NCBI GenBank assembly: GCA_008711295.1
Contig: VUYV01000511.1
Location: forward strand, 327,136-391,135
DNA from: Anarhynchus alexandrinus
Taxonomy: Eukaryota; Chordata; Aves; Charadriiformes; Charadriidae
DNA: 64,000 nt
Direction of reading: 5' to 3'
Shown: positions 37,201-52,200 of the stretch, in pieces
Position numbering within the stretch: position 1 is the first letter of the stretch
Layout of the letters: each line of letters opens with the position of its first letter
Position numbers and translations under genes: made by a program
Notes under the pieces: generated by a model
Database searches by the model: none
What the model saw: the letters and a program-made list of their open reading frames with translations, nothing else
Told to the model about the DNA's origin: nothing

Positions 37201-40200
37201 CTAAGTCAGGACACAGACAGACAACTCCTAAGGACTTCATTAAAAACTGGTGCAAGCCACTACAGCTCTGTGAGCACCAGAAGATGACTAAATGAAACAA
37301 TCTGGCTGAAAACTGAAGCTATGAAACTCCAAATTGGAAGTAGAGTGTATTTCTGTATAGAAGGAATGCGTATATGTGTGGGAGTAATTAGCCATTTGAT
37401 TTACTCGCCTACTGTCAGCGCTGAAGTCCTTTAACTCAAAACTTGATGTCTTTCCAAAAGAGATATTCTAATTCAGCCAAGAGCTGTAAGCTTGAGAGAG
37501 GAATTGATTTGTGAAACTGTGTAGCCTGTACAAGGGCTAAGACGGTGCTTTCTGACATTACTATTTGTGTTTGGTTTTCTTTCACATTATTTTAATATGC
37601 TGAAATGTAAAATAGAAGTTGGTGTTAATTGACTGTACAACACTGATTTGGGAAGATCAAGAGTTAAAACAACCTGATGTTCATTCTAATAAAACATTGC
37701 AGTCTGCAACACAAATTTGATTGCAACAACACTATTTGTCCCAGCAAAGATATGACTAAAGGTCAATCATTTCCACAAGTGAAAGAGCATTTCTGGTGTA
37801 TCCTACAGTGATGAATGACTAAGAAGGCTCTTCTTTCATGATCTCAGTCGGGATAAAAAGGTAATTTCCCATGCATAGAATAGTGGATGTATTGGTAACA
37901 GAACAGAAAACTTCTTACACAAATAACTCAGCGTTAGAAATTGAACTATCAAATGAATCTGAACTACAGCCAAATCAATTTGATAAACCTCCAGAATATG
38001 ATTGTATCAGCTACAGCTTGCAGAGAAAACACATTTACTTTTCGTTACAGGAAACAATGCTTTTCCAAAGAAACATCAATGATATTACTGCTGAAAAGAT
38101 GTTCCACTGGCAGTCTTTTCCAAAGAAGGAAGACACTTTGAGGGAGTGATCGAAGTGGAGCAGAATGCAGTAACCCATACCATAGGTCTTTATATCATAG
38201 GTGCACTGACCAACACATCGTGGGAAAAAGGCCTTCAGAAGAGCTCTGATCTGAACTCGAGGTTACCCAGTCCTTTTTTCTCCCTCTTTTTTAGATTTCT
38301 AACCACTCCAACCTCTGTGTAAAATTTTCCAACAGCTCCAGTGACCCTTTTTCACCCTTTCTGGGTGGCTCCTAGCCCTCTCTGGACATCCAGGGTAGAT
38401 GGGAAGAGAGAAGAGCTCTGATGAATTGGTGAGACAAAAAAAGACTTCCATGTCTCTGTTGCCACTCTTACGTGTTATGGCTTGTGCTCAGAAACACAAG
38501 CAGTTTTGCACATTCAAAGGCATTTTCTGACCCCATGACAAACCATGGCTTGAGGTAATGGTGTCTGAGATCCATGAGCATCCTACTGCTGAATTCTCTG
38601 CTGAGATCTCATTTCCCAGCTTATCACCCACCAAAAACAATCTGCTGTAACTGCATGAGATGTATCTCATACCTATCTCTAGAGGGGATGGGACATCCCA
38701 ATCCCTAGCCCTGTAGGGGATTTAGAATTAAGCTTCAGAGATGCAGAGGCAGATCTTCAGTGGTAAACAATTCAAATTTAAGCATCACTCACCTATTCTT
38801 GATTTTGCTCAAACAAAAAACTTAAAGAATTTTTCTCTGGGGGAAAAAAAAAGCAGAACTACTTTCTTACAGACCTTACCAACTGTGGAGAGGAATCTGG
38901 ATCTAAAACCCTGTATCCAAATACTCCCAAAAACTTGAGGACAATGTGAAAACATGGATCTAGACTGAAATTTCAGTTATGGCTTCCAGTTTATCTTCAG
39001 AACTACACTTCCAGTTTTGAACTCCAAGATTTGTGAGATGTTGAAATCCAGACTGGCATTCATATGCTCTTCTCTGTTCTTTTCTAGGGAGTTAATAATG
39101 AGAAAAATAGTATCTGAATATTACTTACAAAACAACGGGCCCATTGGCTCCTTGGAAGACCTCATTTGGTAATTTTTCTAGGTTGTGATTATCACTTAGA
39201 TTTCTGAAAAACACAACAATATTGATGCTAAAACAATCTGAGATTAAAAAAATAGCTTGCAGCAGTTACTACCTTCAACGGTCGCTTTTCAGAATAGTAA
39301 ACAACAGAAATAGTTACAGCTCATCCAGGTAGGTTCCATTAAATGCATGATCCTCAATTTCCCGAATCCCATTTTTATTCAGCCATCTGAAATAGAGAAA
39401 AAAACCCAGACTTGTGTTCTCATTCATGCTTTAAAACTAAAATGTATGTAATTGAAATCAGTGAAAGGGATCTCAAACAAATAAAATTATTAAATGGCTA
39501 TTCAAATGGTGACATTTCAATGCTAGCTGGTAAGATCCCAAAGTTTGAGGAAGACTTTGGAGAGTGTAAACGTGAATAGGGCGGATGAGTGCTACCACCA
39601 GAGATGATAGCCAGAGTAAGTTTCTGAGGCAAGGGCAGAGCTGATGGAGATGCTGGTGCCGCTCACAGCTCCCCTGGGAAGGCTGCAGCGGCAGCAGTGA
39701 GGCTGTTCCAGGTTATTCCCAGGAGGGGTGAGACCAGGATCTTTCCCGCTGATGCTGTCGGTGCCACTTAGTTTTACTTTATTCAAGATGCTTTTGAAGC
39801 ACTGTGCCACAGCTTAACCTTTTGCAGTTATTATTAAAAAAGACCACCATCTGTGGTGGTCTCATGTCCTCGGCGGGCAGGTGGAGGTGGGAGGCTGACT
39901 GTCACCGAGGCGGGCAGGAGGGCAGCAGGGGGGTGGCGGTGGTGCCAAACTGCCTGGCAAGCGGCTGATTCCTCCTACATCTGCTGCCTCCACAAACTAC
40001 GCTCCCTGCCTGCTCTGCTGCCCCAGTGCCACCTCCCCGGGCTCCGTCCCCAAAGAGGGGACACAGGGAGTGAACCTGGGAGTCGAAGCTCTGGGGGCTT
40101 TCCGCCAAGTTTTTACTGTAGTGCATTAACGAATTAACATTTAACGTCCTTTCCTCTCTTCCCTTCACAGTCCTAAAAATTTACATGTGGGTCAGTTATA

Positions 40201-43200
40201 TTTATCATCTTTATGGTGCAATCCTTCATCTGGCTTTAAACGTCACTTTGCAACTCCCGCCCTCTCCAACAGGCAGTGACAGGTCTGATTGATGGCAAAA
40301 ATGGCCTGATTTAATTAAACTGTCAGCAAACCTGGACATTTTGCTTCTAATTCACGCTGAAAGCTGAGCATGCAAGTGACCCGCTTATCTAAGGTCCGAG
40401 GTGGTGAGCTAAGGTCAGCATGAAAATCAGTTATGGGTCTGGCTGAAAGGATTACCCTTCTGACCATGACAGGCAGATGTACACAGCTCCGTGTCTATAA
40501 TGTCAGGTTGGATCAGGAGAACTGTCACCGTCCCCTTCACTCGCAAGCCCTATTAGACATGAGTGAGCAGGCACAGAGGAGAGACATGTCCCTGCTTATA
40601 GCATTTAAAGCATTTATTATATTACATTGATCTTATCCATTCACAGCTGCCAGGCTGATAGATACGCTTTTAATTACAGTATCAGCACTTACTGCGTTCC
40701 CTCACCGAACATGATGCTAATGCAATGAGATACTAAGGTCGTAAAATCAGAGTCACTGTTGCCATACAATGTGGACTACACACTCCTGTCCTAATTGCAT
40801 TCAAGTAGTAAAAAGAGAAAAAAAAATCGCTAAATCCCAAGACTTCACTAAACTACATATAGACAAGTTTCTGTTGAGACAAATTCTCCCCTCACTTCAA
40901 CCAGCATCCTTACTGACTCCACGAACTCTTATGCCAGCAACAAGTGACGATGGAGGCAGAGATCCAGAGCATGGACATACGGGCTCTTACTCACCATTTC
41001 ATGGCTACAGTGGTATTTCTAAAACACACTTTAAAATTCACGTGGTGCAGGAGGGCACTGTCCCTGAGGGCAGTTTATACCCTATTTCAGGGCAGGAAAG
41101 CTCTATCTTGGGCTCTAGGTGGCACACAGACCTGGAAGCAAGGTGAAGTTCTTCCATAAATTTTTAGCACTTTTTAACCAAATGTATCCACAGTTGCAGT
41201 CTGTGCTGATCCCATGAATAGCGTAAAATCAGATGCAATCCAAATTACTGGCTTAAATAGGCTTGGAGCCTGCCACAGCTAAACCTGCTAAAATTGTGTC
41301 TCTCCAGACTGTGGGGGGCTCAGTGAGTCCTGGCTGTTTTTAATGACATCTTGACATGCCCGGTTTCACAAAATGATGTTGCTGTAACGGTCACTTTCTA
41401 TTGCGTTGCATAGTTACTTCAGTTCTGTATAGAAAACCAGCACATTTGGGTCTAAAATGAGGCAACTGCATCACAGCACAAGGAAAACCTAATCAGGGAC
41501 TCTCAAAGAGCACATGGGGCCTCTGACCCAAGGGAGAACTACAGCGGAGTCAGGACATGGTCCGACCAGGCGGGTGGTGGCCAGGTCTGCTTGCACAGCT
41601 CTTGCTGCTCCTGCAGACACCGGTGGGTGTGGGGAGCCCACGGCAATGGGGCTGTTGCGGGACACAGGGCAAAGCATCTGGAAGAGGACATGATCCTCCC
41701 TCCCGTCCCCTCCAAGCCAACTTCGCTAGCAAACCTTAAGTCCTCCGAGAGGACCATCCTTCAACACTCAGGCACTAATCTTATAAACAATGGGATGTCC
41801 TGGGGAGAGAGGGGAAGCCAGTCTCATGCTGCTCAAGTGGCCCAGAGAGGTCAAATCACAGTAAAAACCTGGGATATTTATCTCACCCCTTAGTGGTACA
41901 AATAGAAACAAATACAGTGCTCCTTGTGCAGTGCTCTGAAAACACAAAGTCCCACCTGAGTAGTAAATATTATTATCACAGAAGAAAAGATAAATCAGTG
42001 CATTTGGGGTATCATGACTTGAATACATATTTGAGAAAACTGCGTGTGTGTTTAAAACTTCAGGGAACTTGAGGTAGACAGAGGTTGTGCGCAACTGATG
42101 GAGAAAAAGGAGAGATAGCAGCTAAGTGACTTGTTACTGGCCTCTCTTCAAATATTGATGGTCTGACCTTGCTCCCACCAAAATCAACGCGAGCCCAATC
42201 AGTCAATCAGGTCTTGCTTGTCTGCTTCGGTATGCGAGGTAAACTGTACACACACACACAGTGGGAATTTTTTCCAGTCTGGCCACTGGCTAGGTGAAAC
42301 GAGGGCAGCTTGTTAGCAAGCAAACGGTACATTTGATATACCAACGGAAAGGATCAAAGAAGCCAGATAGTTCATTAAAATACATGACTGCTCAAGTCAA
42401 ATGTAGAGTCATCTAACCACGCAGCTTGAAACTGCATTGTGAACCGGCCTGTATCAATGCATTAACATTGTGTACAAATATGCTGTATTCCCACAACATC
42501 TACATATATTTTGCCTGAGTAATAACTGTCTTTGAATGATGTGTCTGACTGTAAATATTTATGAGTCATACCATCCTTCTGAACACAATTTTTATCACAT
42601 GGAACTGTTGTTGTAGGTGGAATATGTTTAACCTTGGCATCAGTAATTACTAAATTTGCTCTATGCTGTGCTTCTAAAATAAAGAGCAGGATTAGAACAC
42701 AACAGAAAACCACAAAAGCATTAATTTTTCATGACAGGGAAACAGAATACAGAGATTTCGGGGGAAGGGGAGAAATCTAAAACCTTAATTTGAATTTGGA
42801 AGCATACGAAATAGTGCCCGTCCCCTGGTTTTCTCGCCCCTATTCTGGAGAAGAAATGAGCTAACAAGGAGAATAATGGATTTGCTGTGTCGTACTCACA
42901 GAATCACACTTTCAGAACTCAGGCCCGTGAAGGAATTTCTTTCGATTGTACGTATATTGATATTGTCTTGAATATCTCTGAAAAACAAAATACAATGGAA
43001 ACTTCACCTTTTTGTACCTCTGTGAACCTTTCAATACGATATGCTATTTCAAACACAGTATTTTTCCTTATATTCAATTTGAGGAACCATTATAGGCAGA
43101 GACATAAGTTTTTAAGATATTTTGTCTGCGGAGCACAAAGCTTCCTGGTAAAAAAGGCCGGAGCAAAACATTTCCAACACCCCCATACCTCCCTCCCAAA

Positions 43201-46200
43201 TAGGCTAAAGTGATTAAAATGCATAAAAGCCCAGCCAGGTCTTATAATCCGGAGGCAGATGAAACAGTTTCCTCCAGCAAACATATTGCTCAGAAAATGC
43301 GAGCTGAGGGGCTGCGAGGCCGCCCCTTCTCACAGCCTCCCAACCAGGAGAAGGAAAAGCCATTAGCCTTTCTGGCCTGGTTCAGCAGGGTACCTACCAG
43401 CCCACGAATAATTCCCCTGCCGATGTCAATGGGGTTGCTTATAAGCTTTGTATGTGCTTAAGAACTTAAGGCGCGGGACCCCTGTCAATGCAGTTTGTTG
43501 AACTGACAAGTAGGCATTTCAGTCTTTCGGCGTTTTTGACTGATAGGAAAAAAGGAACGGCAGATATACGTTCTGTTGCTTGCTCAAAATAGACCTCAAA
43601 GAAGTTAAACAGTATTACTCATAATTTAGACTGGGGATGCGGTTGTTTTCGTGCTGTTTCTGTTGGAAAGCATGGAACAAAATGAATTATCTGCAAAGCT
43701 TGAAACGAAGCGTGATTCCAAAATTATCTCATGCTGACAGTTGAGTATGGCCACAGCTCTGCATATTAAGTGACACTTATACATAGGCCTCATTCTGCAA
43801 ACTGAGGTCAGCAGAGGTAGGAACAGGGAGGGAGCGTGACACCCATTGTACTGGTTTCAGCTGGGATAGAGTCAATTTTCTTTCTAGTAGCTGCTTGTTT
43901 TGCATGTAGTATGAGAATAATGCTGATAACACGTATTGTTGTAGTTGTTGCTAAGTGATGTTTACATTAGTCAAGGACTTTTCCAGCTTCTCACAGAAGC
44001 TGAGAGGGAGCATACATGGGACAAGCCGGCCAAAGGAATATTCCATACCACAGATGTCATGCTCAGCATATAAATGAGGGTTGGCCGGGGGGCAGGAATC
44101 CACAATCACTGCTCAGGACAGGCCGGGCAATCGATCACTGGGTGGTGAGAGTGACTTGTGTTGTATCCCTTAATTTTGTTTATTCTTTTACCATTACTAC
44201 TACTACTACTACTATTTTCCTCTTCCATTACTGTTCTATTAAACTGTCTTTATCTCAACCTATGAGGTTTTTTGGGGGGGTTGGGGTTTTTGGGGTTTCT
44301 TTTTTTGGTGATTCCCCTTCCGCACCCTCCTTTTCTCCCTCTTTTCCCTACCCTACTGGGCTTATTCTTACAGGAAAGGGAGGAGTTTCACCTGAAAAAA
44401 AAAAATAGCTCTTGCTCAGCAGAAAACAATAACTGAAGTCCAGTTAAGATTGATGATAAACATAAAGGTATACAGGAGGAAGGTTCTGTACCTCCATATC
44501 TGTTGCATTTGCTTGATGGTTTTGGAGACCCCTGAACTGCAGTTCACAGAATTATCTATGTCACATGTATTACAGAAATCTATTCCTTATCTTATATGTG
44601 TGTATACTATATTCAGTCATCCTGCACTATGTTTTCTATGCATTTTTATTTATATTAATGGCCATTACTAAGACAATTGTAGGATTAATGTTTCTGCAGC
44701 TTGAAATCTTCTAATTAAAGATTTGAACATGCAGAACTTTGCCTGTGCATTAAAAATATATCTTGTCCAAAGGAAGAGAGGAAATAGTTGCTTATTTCCT
44801 GGGTTTTCTGCTTTCAATTATACTAAGAACTGATTGAAAAATTTATGTCAAGATCTTCAGGGAAAAAAACCCAAGCTTTTTCAGAAATGTATTTTTTACA
44901 GAAAAAAAAAAAAAGGTGCTTCTACAGNTCTGCAGAAAAAAAAAAAAAAGAAGCCTGCTTTCACACAAAATTTCACAGAAATATTTTTTCTCTGTTAGCA
45001 CCGGAATTTTCCATAGAAAAATATCTCATTCTCTGGACAGTTTTACTGGCAGTGAAAAAAATGAGCATGGTGGAGATATTTCCCAGTGATTTTTTTTTCT
45101 TTTTTTTTTTTTTTTCCTGTGATGTGGCCACCTCTCCACGGAAAACAACTCCGAGATCAGCAGCTCTTCCCATGCAGGCCAGAGAACTGTCACCAGGTGG
45201 CAACAAATTTCCACTGCCACCAGCCTGGTTTGGGTTTCAACTGGTGAGAGTAGTAAAAGGCTGTTATCCGTCCCCTGAGCCATCCAGGCACATGCTCATA
45301 GCGTAGTTAAAGGAAGAGCAGTCTGTAAAGTGAGAGTTATAATGCTTTGTAGAAGGGAGACCTATAGAGAACTGAGACCTTTTAGGCCACATTATCATCA
45401 ATGCCTACAAAATTACAACCCAAAATGCTACCGTGAAGCTAATAAGTGAACACAAGGGGAATCACGTCTTGAAAGGTTTTGTTGGAGCAGGAGAACATTC
45501 AAAGGGAGCTTTTAAAAAGTGAAAAGCAGACGTTAAAACTTACAGTAAAACTTTCTGGAAAGAGTGCACTTTATGGACAGCGGGTAAAAACCGAAGGCCA
45601 GTGTTTGATATCAACCTAAGTGGGAGAGAACAGACGAAGATTATTCGCTCTGCCCCAGGAACAAAGCAATAATTAACAAAGAAGAACAAACATTGGACTT
45701 AAAATGGCAGCCACAAAAGGCAGAGTTTAGCCAAAAACGAGAGTTTTGCTCCCAGGAAACTTGACATTGTGATATAAAAAGATTTTTCACCAAAGCACAA
45801 GCTGAATTCTGCCCCACTGAAGTCAAGGGAGGAATCCTACCTTGGATAACTGCGTAGTCCCTCCTGGTGATCTCAGAAAACTGTCAGTATTTATTTCCCA
45901 ACCATATTCTAAGAAAAAAATTGCACTGACACAAGACAGTTGCTCTTTTAAGACAGAAGTATCAATTCACTTACCACAATTTTCACCTTCTACTCTAACA
46001 CATCAATTCTACTGGAAATAACATTATTTCATGAAAGTAAGAGAGTCAGGACACTTTATTGCCCAGCACCTCCAATAGTGAGGAACCGAACACATGGGAA
46101 CGTTTCGTCAGTTTGTGTGACTGGAAATGGGCCTGAGCTTCTGTATTGACCTACCTCCACCCTCCCACCACATTGACCATCGTTGGCCTCTGCGTTGCGG

Positions 46201-49200
46201 CTCCTGTCAATGAAACACCATCCCAGAAATGATAACTCCAAAGAATAACCTGTGCCCACAGCCAGTGAGGAAACATGGTCACAGGTATCCACAGAACTGT
46301 ACTATGACTAATTTAAACAAATTTTGTTATCCAGAGCAGTAGCAAGGGCAGGACAAACATGATATTGCCAGGCAGCAGGAGATGGCTGGTGGCTGCCGAT
46401 GGCTGGAAGGAGGGCTGAGCACAGGAGGGAGGAGGAGCTGGACAAGGCTGAGCTCCGACCAGCTGAGAGTTTTTCCCAGCCACCAAAATGTCTCATTTTG
46501 ACTCTACCAAGCAAAGTGAAAATTTGACTTCTTGAAAGTTTAGTTATATCTTTGTATTTTTAATATGTGAGATGGTAGAGAAGGTAACCTTTCACTGAGA
46601 ATATTGGTTCCTTAAGGAATGTATTAGTAGTATATAGAAGGTATTTTTCATCCTGGCACTTAAACAGAACAATATTCTTTTATTACTGGATGTGATTTTC
46701 TTTTTGCAAATTCATTCCTGAATAGTTGAATGGTGATGAAAAGGAATGGTTGAGACTGGGAAAAAGTAACAGCGTTCTTCTAATATCAGCATTCATTTAT
46801 TATGAACGTAGGAGAGGTTTTTTTTTTTATTTCAGGAGAGTTGCAACCTTTCAGGATTCATAATCTGAACTGAAACTGAACTCCTCCATGTGACGACCAA
46901 ATCCTACATTTGGGCACTCAGGGTGACACATAGGTCCATAAAATAGTCATTCACTTGCATAAGCACTGCTCTGAGCTCCCTGAGGTGGTATCTGGATATC
47001 CTCAGATGTTGCAAAGCCAACTTGTTATCTGTCTCATCTTATAACAAAAAGCAATGCATTATGTGCAGGAAAAAATTAAAGAAGTATAGTGAATATTCAA
47101 GAAGCCAATTTGGGAAAGTTGCTGAAATGTCATAACTGTTTTGTCTCAGGAGTCAGAGTGGTCTGACATTGCATTAGCTTAAAAATAACAGCTGTCACAT
47201 GTGACCAAGAAAGCTCTGGAAAAATGCCTTTGAAAAACTATTACATATAGTTAAACAGAAAGCATGATTAATGAAGCAGGTGGATTTCGTAAGGCCCTTA
47301 CTATTTAAAGTACTTCTGCACTTATACTTTGTAAAAGGAATTAGAAGAAAAAATTAGAAGCGATAGAAGAACCTGTAGCTCCCCCCCTTACAGTATTTTA
47401 AAGTACACTCTCTAAATTACTGGAGATGTACACGGTTTTAGTTGAAAGCTGCCTTTAATTTTAAATAAGTCATAGGCTAGAAATTGATGCAATTCTTTTT
47501 ACGAGCCCCTTGTTTAATATAAATTATGGCATGCATTTCCTTTAGTAGGTAAATGAAGAAGCAAACCGCTGCCAAGTAGCGTGTGGCTATTGCAGGACAG
47601 AGGAGAAAACATGAGAAGCATTCCTTTCTACAGTACTTTCCCGAGAAAATCTCAATCCTCCTGTTGCAGTAACGGAAGGTGACAGTACTCTAACGTATGC
47701 TATTCAAACACTGCTCCCAATGGCGACTTACTCCCAACATATCAAAATGCCACACTGGTTAGCGGGGCTTTCACCATACATGTGTGAAAGAACACATCCA
47801 AGGGCTTGGGTGATGCCATAGTCCGTCCTGATCTTTCCAGTAATCCCAAAGTGTTCAGGGCTCAATTTGTACTGGTGTCAACTGAGCAGCATGAGATGAA
47901 GAGGAAGCATCTTTGACAAATCATTACATATTGAAGTAAATCTACAGGTGGCACAAAGCACTGATTGCACAGAGGCACAGAACAGTGATTAGGAGCAGGA
48001 GAGGATGTTCTTTTAATTAATTGCAGAAAAAGAACTAAAAAAATATTTAGCTAGACTGCAGCCGAGATCTTCCCTCTCTTTTTATTCAACCAGCAAATCT
48101 CCGGAGGCCTTTAAGTGGATAATCTTGTTAGAATGTAGATAATCCAATTTACTGAATATCTTTCCTGCAGGACAGTTTTGTCAATATATTTACCATATAA
48201 CGTATACATCCTTAGTAGCCTCACTTTAAACAAGTGTCCTCTTTAATCTGTGTTATAACTGAGCCCCCCCCTTGCCGTGCATAAACAGCTCGGTAAGAAC
48301 CTGTTTTTCAGCTGGCTGGTGGCTGCTTTCCAAAGCATTAATTGTCTTTCTGAGAAGGCTTACTGGAGGCAGCACTTAAGAAAACATAGCACTGTGATCA
48401 GCAGAGAACAAAAAAATCTTTCAGAAACTAATTCCTGGAATATTCTGTCTGCTTATCTCCAGATATAGCAACACGCTTGTTCTTTTTTACGCCAAATTGG
48501 TAGGAGCTACTCTGACAAAACTGGGAACACAGTTCACCACATCAACTGATTGTGGGTATTTGCTAAATTGCAAACCCAAGATAGGCAGAGATAAATACAA
48601 CATCACTTAGGAAGCATTATTTTTGTGTCCCTTAATCGTGCTGGTTACTTTATACTGCACGTGAGCCTGACTCCAGCAAGAGATTCCTCGGACTCATGTG
48701 CCCCAGCCTTGCAGGCTAAACTGAGCCCATAATCCACAACACCCACTTCTGAGGAGAAGTCTTTAACCCTGAGGCTGCCGTGCAAAAGGAAGGAGGGGAG
48801 CATCTCCTCTTTTTATTGAAGGGCCAACTCCACACAGAGGGTCAGCGATTCTGTGGACTTGGCTGCATCTGCAGCAAGTAGAGGTTTGGGTTTAGGAAGC
48901 ATGCCAGGTACGCGTGTGTCAGGTCCTCCAAGACCAGGCACGTACAAGCAGCTGCAAGACTCTGGTGTCAGGCTCCGCTCTCCACAATGCAAACAGTTTT
49001 GCAGATAAAATGAGTGCTTTTGCGACCTAAATTTCCCCTCCCCTCCAACAATCCAGCTGTATGCCCTCAAAATTGATCTAAAAGGAGCGCTACATTCAAA
49101 TCTTTCTATTTTAAGCTGAGATTGCTTAATACAGGATGTCGACACATCCACTGTAAAAAAGAACCAAAGGACACAGATTACACAAGAACTAATTTTGGAA

Positions 49201-52200
49201 AGAAAATAGGTTTGAAAATCCATCACTACATTATTAAACAGACAATGCCACAGCTCTCCCTAATGAGAGCCAGATAAATAATCTTGTACCCATGAAAAGG
49301 TCAATAAGTTACCAATTTGAAGCAGCCTGTCTCTTTGGCATACATCCAAGAAGACCAATTAACAATTCTCTTCACCGCTTCTAAAAGACTGGTGAGAATG
49401 TTAAGGTTACATTTTTTCTAGAAGGTTTAGAGCATTTCAGCATTGCATTTCTTTAGTGTTTTTTCTCTCCTTAGTGTTTTTGCCATACTAGTAATGATGA
49501 TGCAGGAGACAAAGGGAGTGGGGTAAGCAGGAAATGTTTTTGTACCCAAGCTGACAGAGATAAAAGCATATTAATGTTCAACAGTTAGTGGCTGTTATGA
49601 GCCCATGAAGCTGATGAGAGGACTGACAAGGCTAGCCAGGGTTCTTGCCTGCCCATAAATAAGGCTTAGTGGATATACAACTATTTCTGAAGGAGCACAG
49701 AGAAAGTCTTGCAATCAACATGTTGCAAAGGTCATTAAACTGATGGACCATGATGCCTAAGCTCAATTTCAGGCATTAACACGAATTAATTTTTCTCCCT
49801 TTTTTTTTTTAAATGAAAACTACCAATAAATATATATTTTTCCGTGAGATTTTCTGACCTGTGTTTTAACAGTTTTTTTCACAGCCACAGCACTGTCGCG
49901 AGGAATCAGACCACGCATCTCGTACCGTGCCAGACTGCCACCGTGGCTGGAAGCTTCAGAAGAACCCCGAGCCCGGCAAAGGGCGGGTACCCAAGTCCCC
50001 GTGCTTTGGTGTGCTGGTTGCAGCTGGGTCTCACTACACCTCTTTACACCAAGATACGCGGTTGCCTGTGCCAGCTGTTCTCACTGGTGGGTCAGATCAG
50101 GGAGGGCTACAGAGGTGTACGGCAAGGTCTGCAGCAGAAGGTTGGGCCAAGGAACCTCTCTGACTACAGGTCTCCATCTCCAGCTCTGCTGCCTCAATGT
50201 TGACTATCTGGGAAGCTGGCATGGACCCCAGCTGGGGAGAAGATACACCACATAAGCAACAGGACTACGTCCCAGTGGGACCAGTGTCAGGTTTGCTTTT
50301 CCACTTAAATACAACCCTGTATATGGTTGGAGAGAACCTTCTAATCCATTTTGTGACAAGATATTTATGAAACCACTTGCTATTTCTTCCTAACTTCCAA
50401 CAGTTAATGGGAGAATTAGGCTGTGATGTACAAAGGTTTGTTAGCTTTTTATCATGGCCTTAAAATTTTTATCATTTCTCAAATAGCTGTCGATAGTGTT
50501 TCTATCCACACAGATGCTTAACCCTCTTCTGAATTATTTTAAAATTGAGTCCCACATGTTTACCAACTGCTACTTCTGTATTGTGTAAAAAAAGCCAAAA
50601 CACACAACCAAACCTCCCAAAACTGACACAAAACCCATCAATCCATTAACTCCCCTCAGCATCTTGCCTTATATTTTCACTAACTGACCCTTCGTTGTAC
50701 GTCACAGGAATACTGGGTTACCTTTACCAGCTGCCATTTTGCAGCCTTCCATCAAGGTTTCTGCTTTCTCATTAAATTCACAGTCCTTTTCTTTCAAAGA
50801 GTAAAACTCTGCCTTTTCAAGGTGGGAGGGGTGTTTCTAAAAGGGCAGGCACCAGTGACTGAAACAAGGGGATGGAGAAAATGGCAGTCTTTCCTACAGA
50901 AATGTGTCAGGAGAGAGCACGAAGGCATGACTGTATGTAGAGAGTGTGACGTGAGTGTGGTGTAACTCAGCATCACACCCAGCTCCCTGCTACGTGGAAG
51001 GGTCCTACAGGGACTTTGGGTCCTGCTCCTGATCCCTGCGGTGTTAGTTGATGTAGCTCCACTGGAGCCAAAGGTGTTGCACTGATTTATACCCCCAGCG
51101 CAGCCACCTCAGACCATTAGCACAAAAGACACGTTCATCTGTTCAGACATTCACAGCAATGAAGCCTCCACCTTTTGTGCTATTTATAGTCCTACAAGAG
51201 GGTGGGTTTTTTTGCCTCCTAAAATGAAGGCACAGGGGGGACACAGCATAAATCCATTAGTGGAGTAAACATCAAAGATGGATTTTATCAATGTAAATTA
51301 GAGAAAAGCTTTGGCACAAGAATGAATGTGAATTAAGTGGCCATGAATAAAATTAGAGGAAATTTTCTAGTCACCAAATCATTGAATTTCTGGAAAAGCC
51401 TCCCCTGGAAAAAAGAGAGAAAGCAGGGAACAGAGAACATCAAGAATGTCAATAAAGCACTTAATTAGTGGGATACATGGAGTGGAGCCAGTAAGAAATA
51501 TGACACAATAGTCTGGAGAGTCTCTTCCAGTCCTGCATACTCACAAGAGAGAAAACCTTAAAAAGTACCCAAAATATATTTTCCTCTGATTTCATCTAGT
51601 GAGTAGAACTTGCTAAAAAGGAGTAGGGAATGGTTAGATAGACAAGCAATAGTCCGTATTTTTAATCTGTTGCTTCTATAGGTCATAGTAGAGCTGCTGC
51701 AGCTGAATCTTTATACAGGTAGCATGTCTGCACGTTTGAGTCAACGTATATGGGAGTGTGCAACGACAAAAGTTCAAACGAGGGAGCATCCACCAATGTT
51801 AAGAGAAAAACTTCCACTACTTCAGATATTTAAAGTGGGGTTTTACCTTTTCCTCACGACCTCTAATTTGTGTGTCCCACACTTAAAAAATCGCTGAAGT
51901 TAGTGTGTTCATTACTGTGTTCAGATTTCTTCAATTGTGTATGAGATAAATGTGCTCTCATTCCTTCTCTCCACCTGACAACTGTATTATCCGTAGGAGC
52001 TTGTTCTGGGCTTTTTACATTGGATAAACAAACGCTGTGTTTTCGTGCAGAGGTAGCCAGAATTACTCAAAGACAGCAGTAACCGCTGAATGTCTCAGGC
52101 TTGAAACCAAAGGAAAAAGGCATATGATTTCTCCTCATGACAATGCAAATTTAAAGCTTTATTTCCCTGCTGCCAACAGAAAATCTGTGTTTCAATTATG

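Larger units (their letters stand above)
42978..45543 (-). other. FSHR: FSHR intron 5
   Basis: The intron is 2.6 kb. It contains the ERVL-like LTR at about 43847-44390, a single-N gap at 44928 between two similar A-rich stretches, and a poly-T tract near 45090. Confidence 0.9.
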
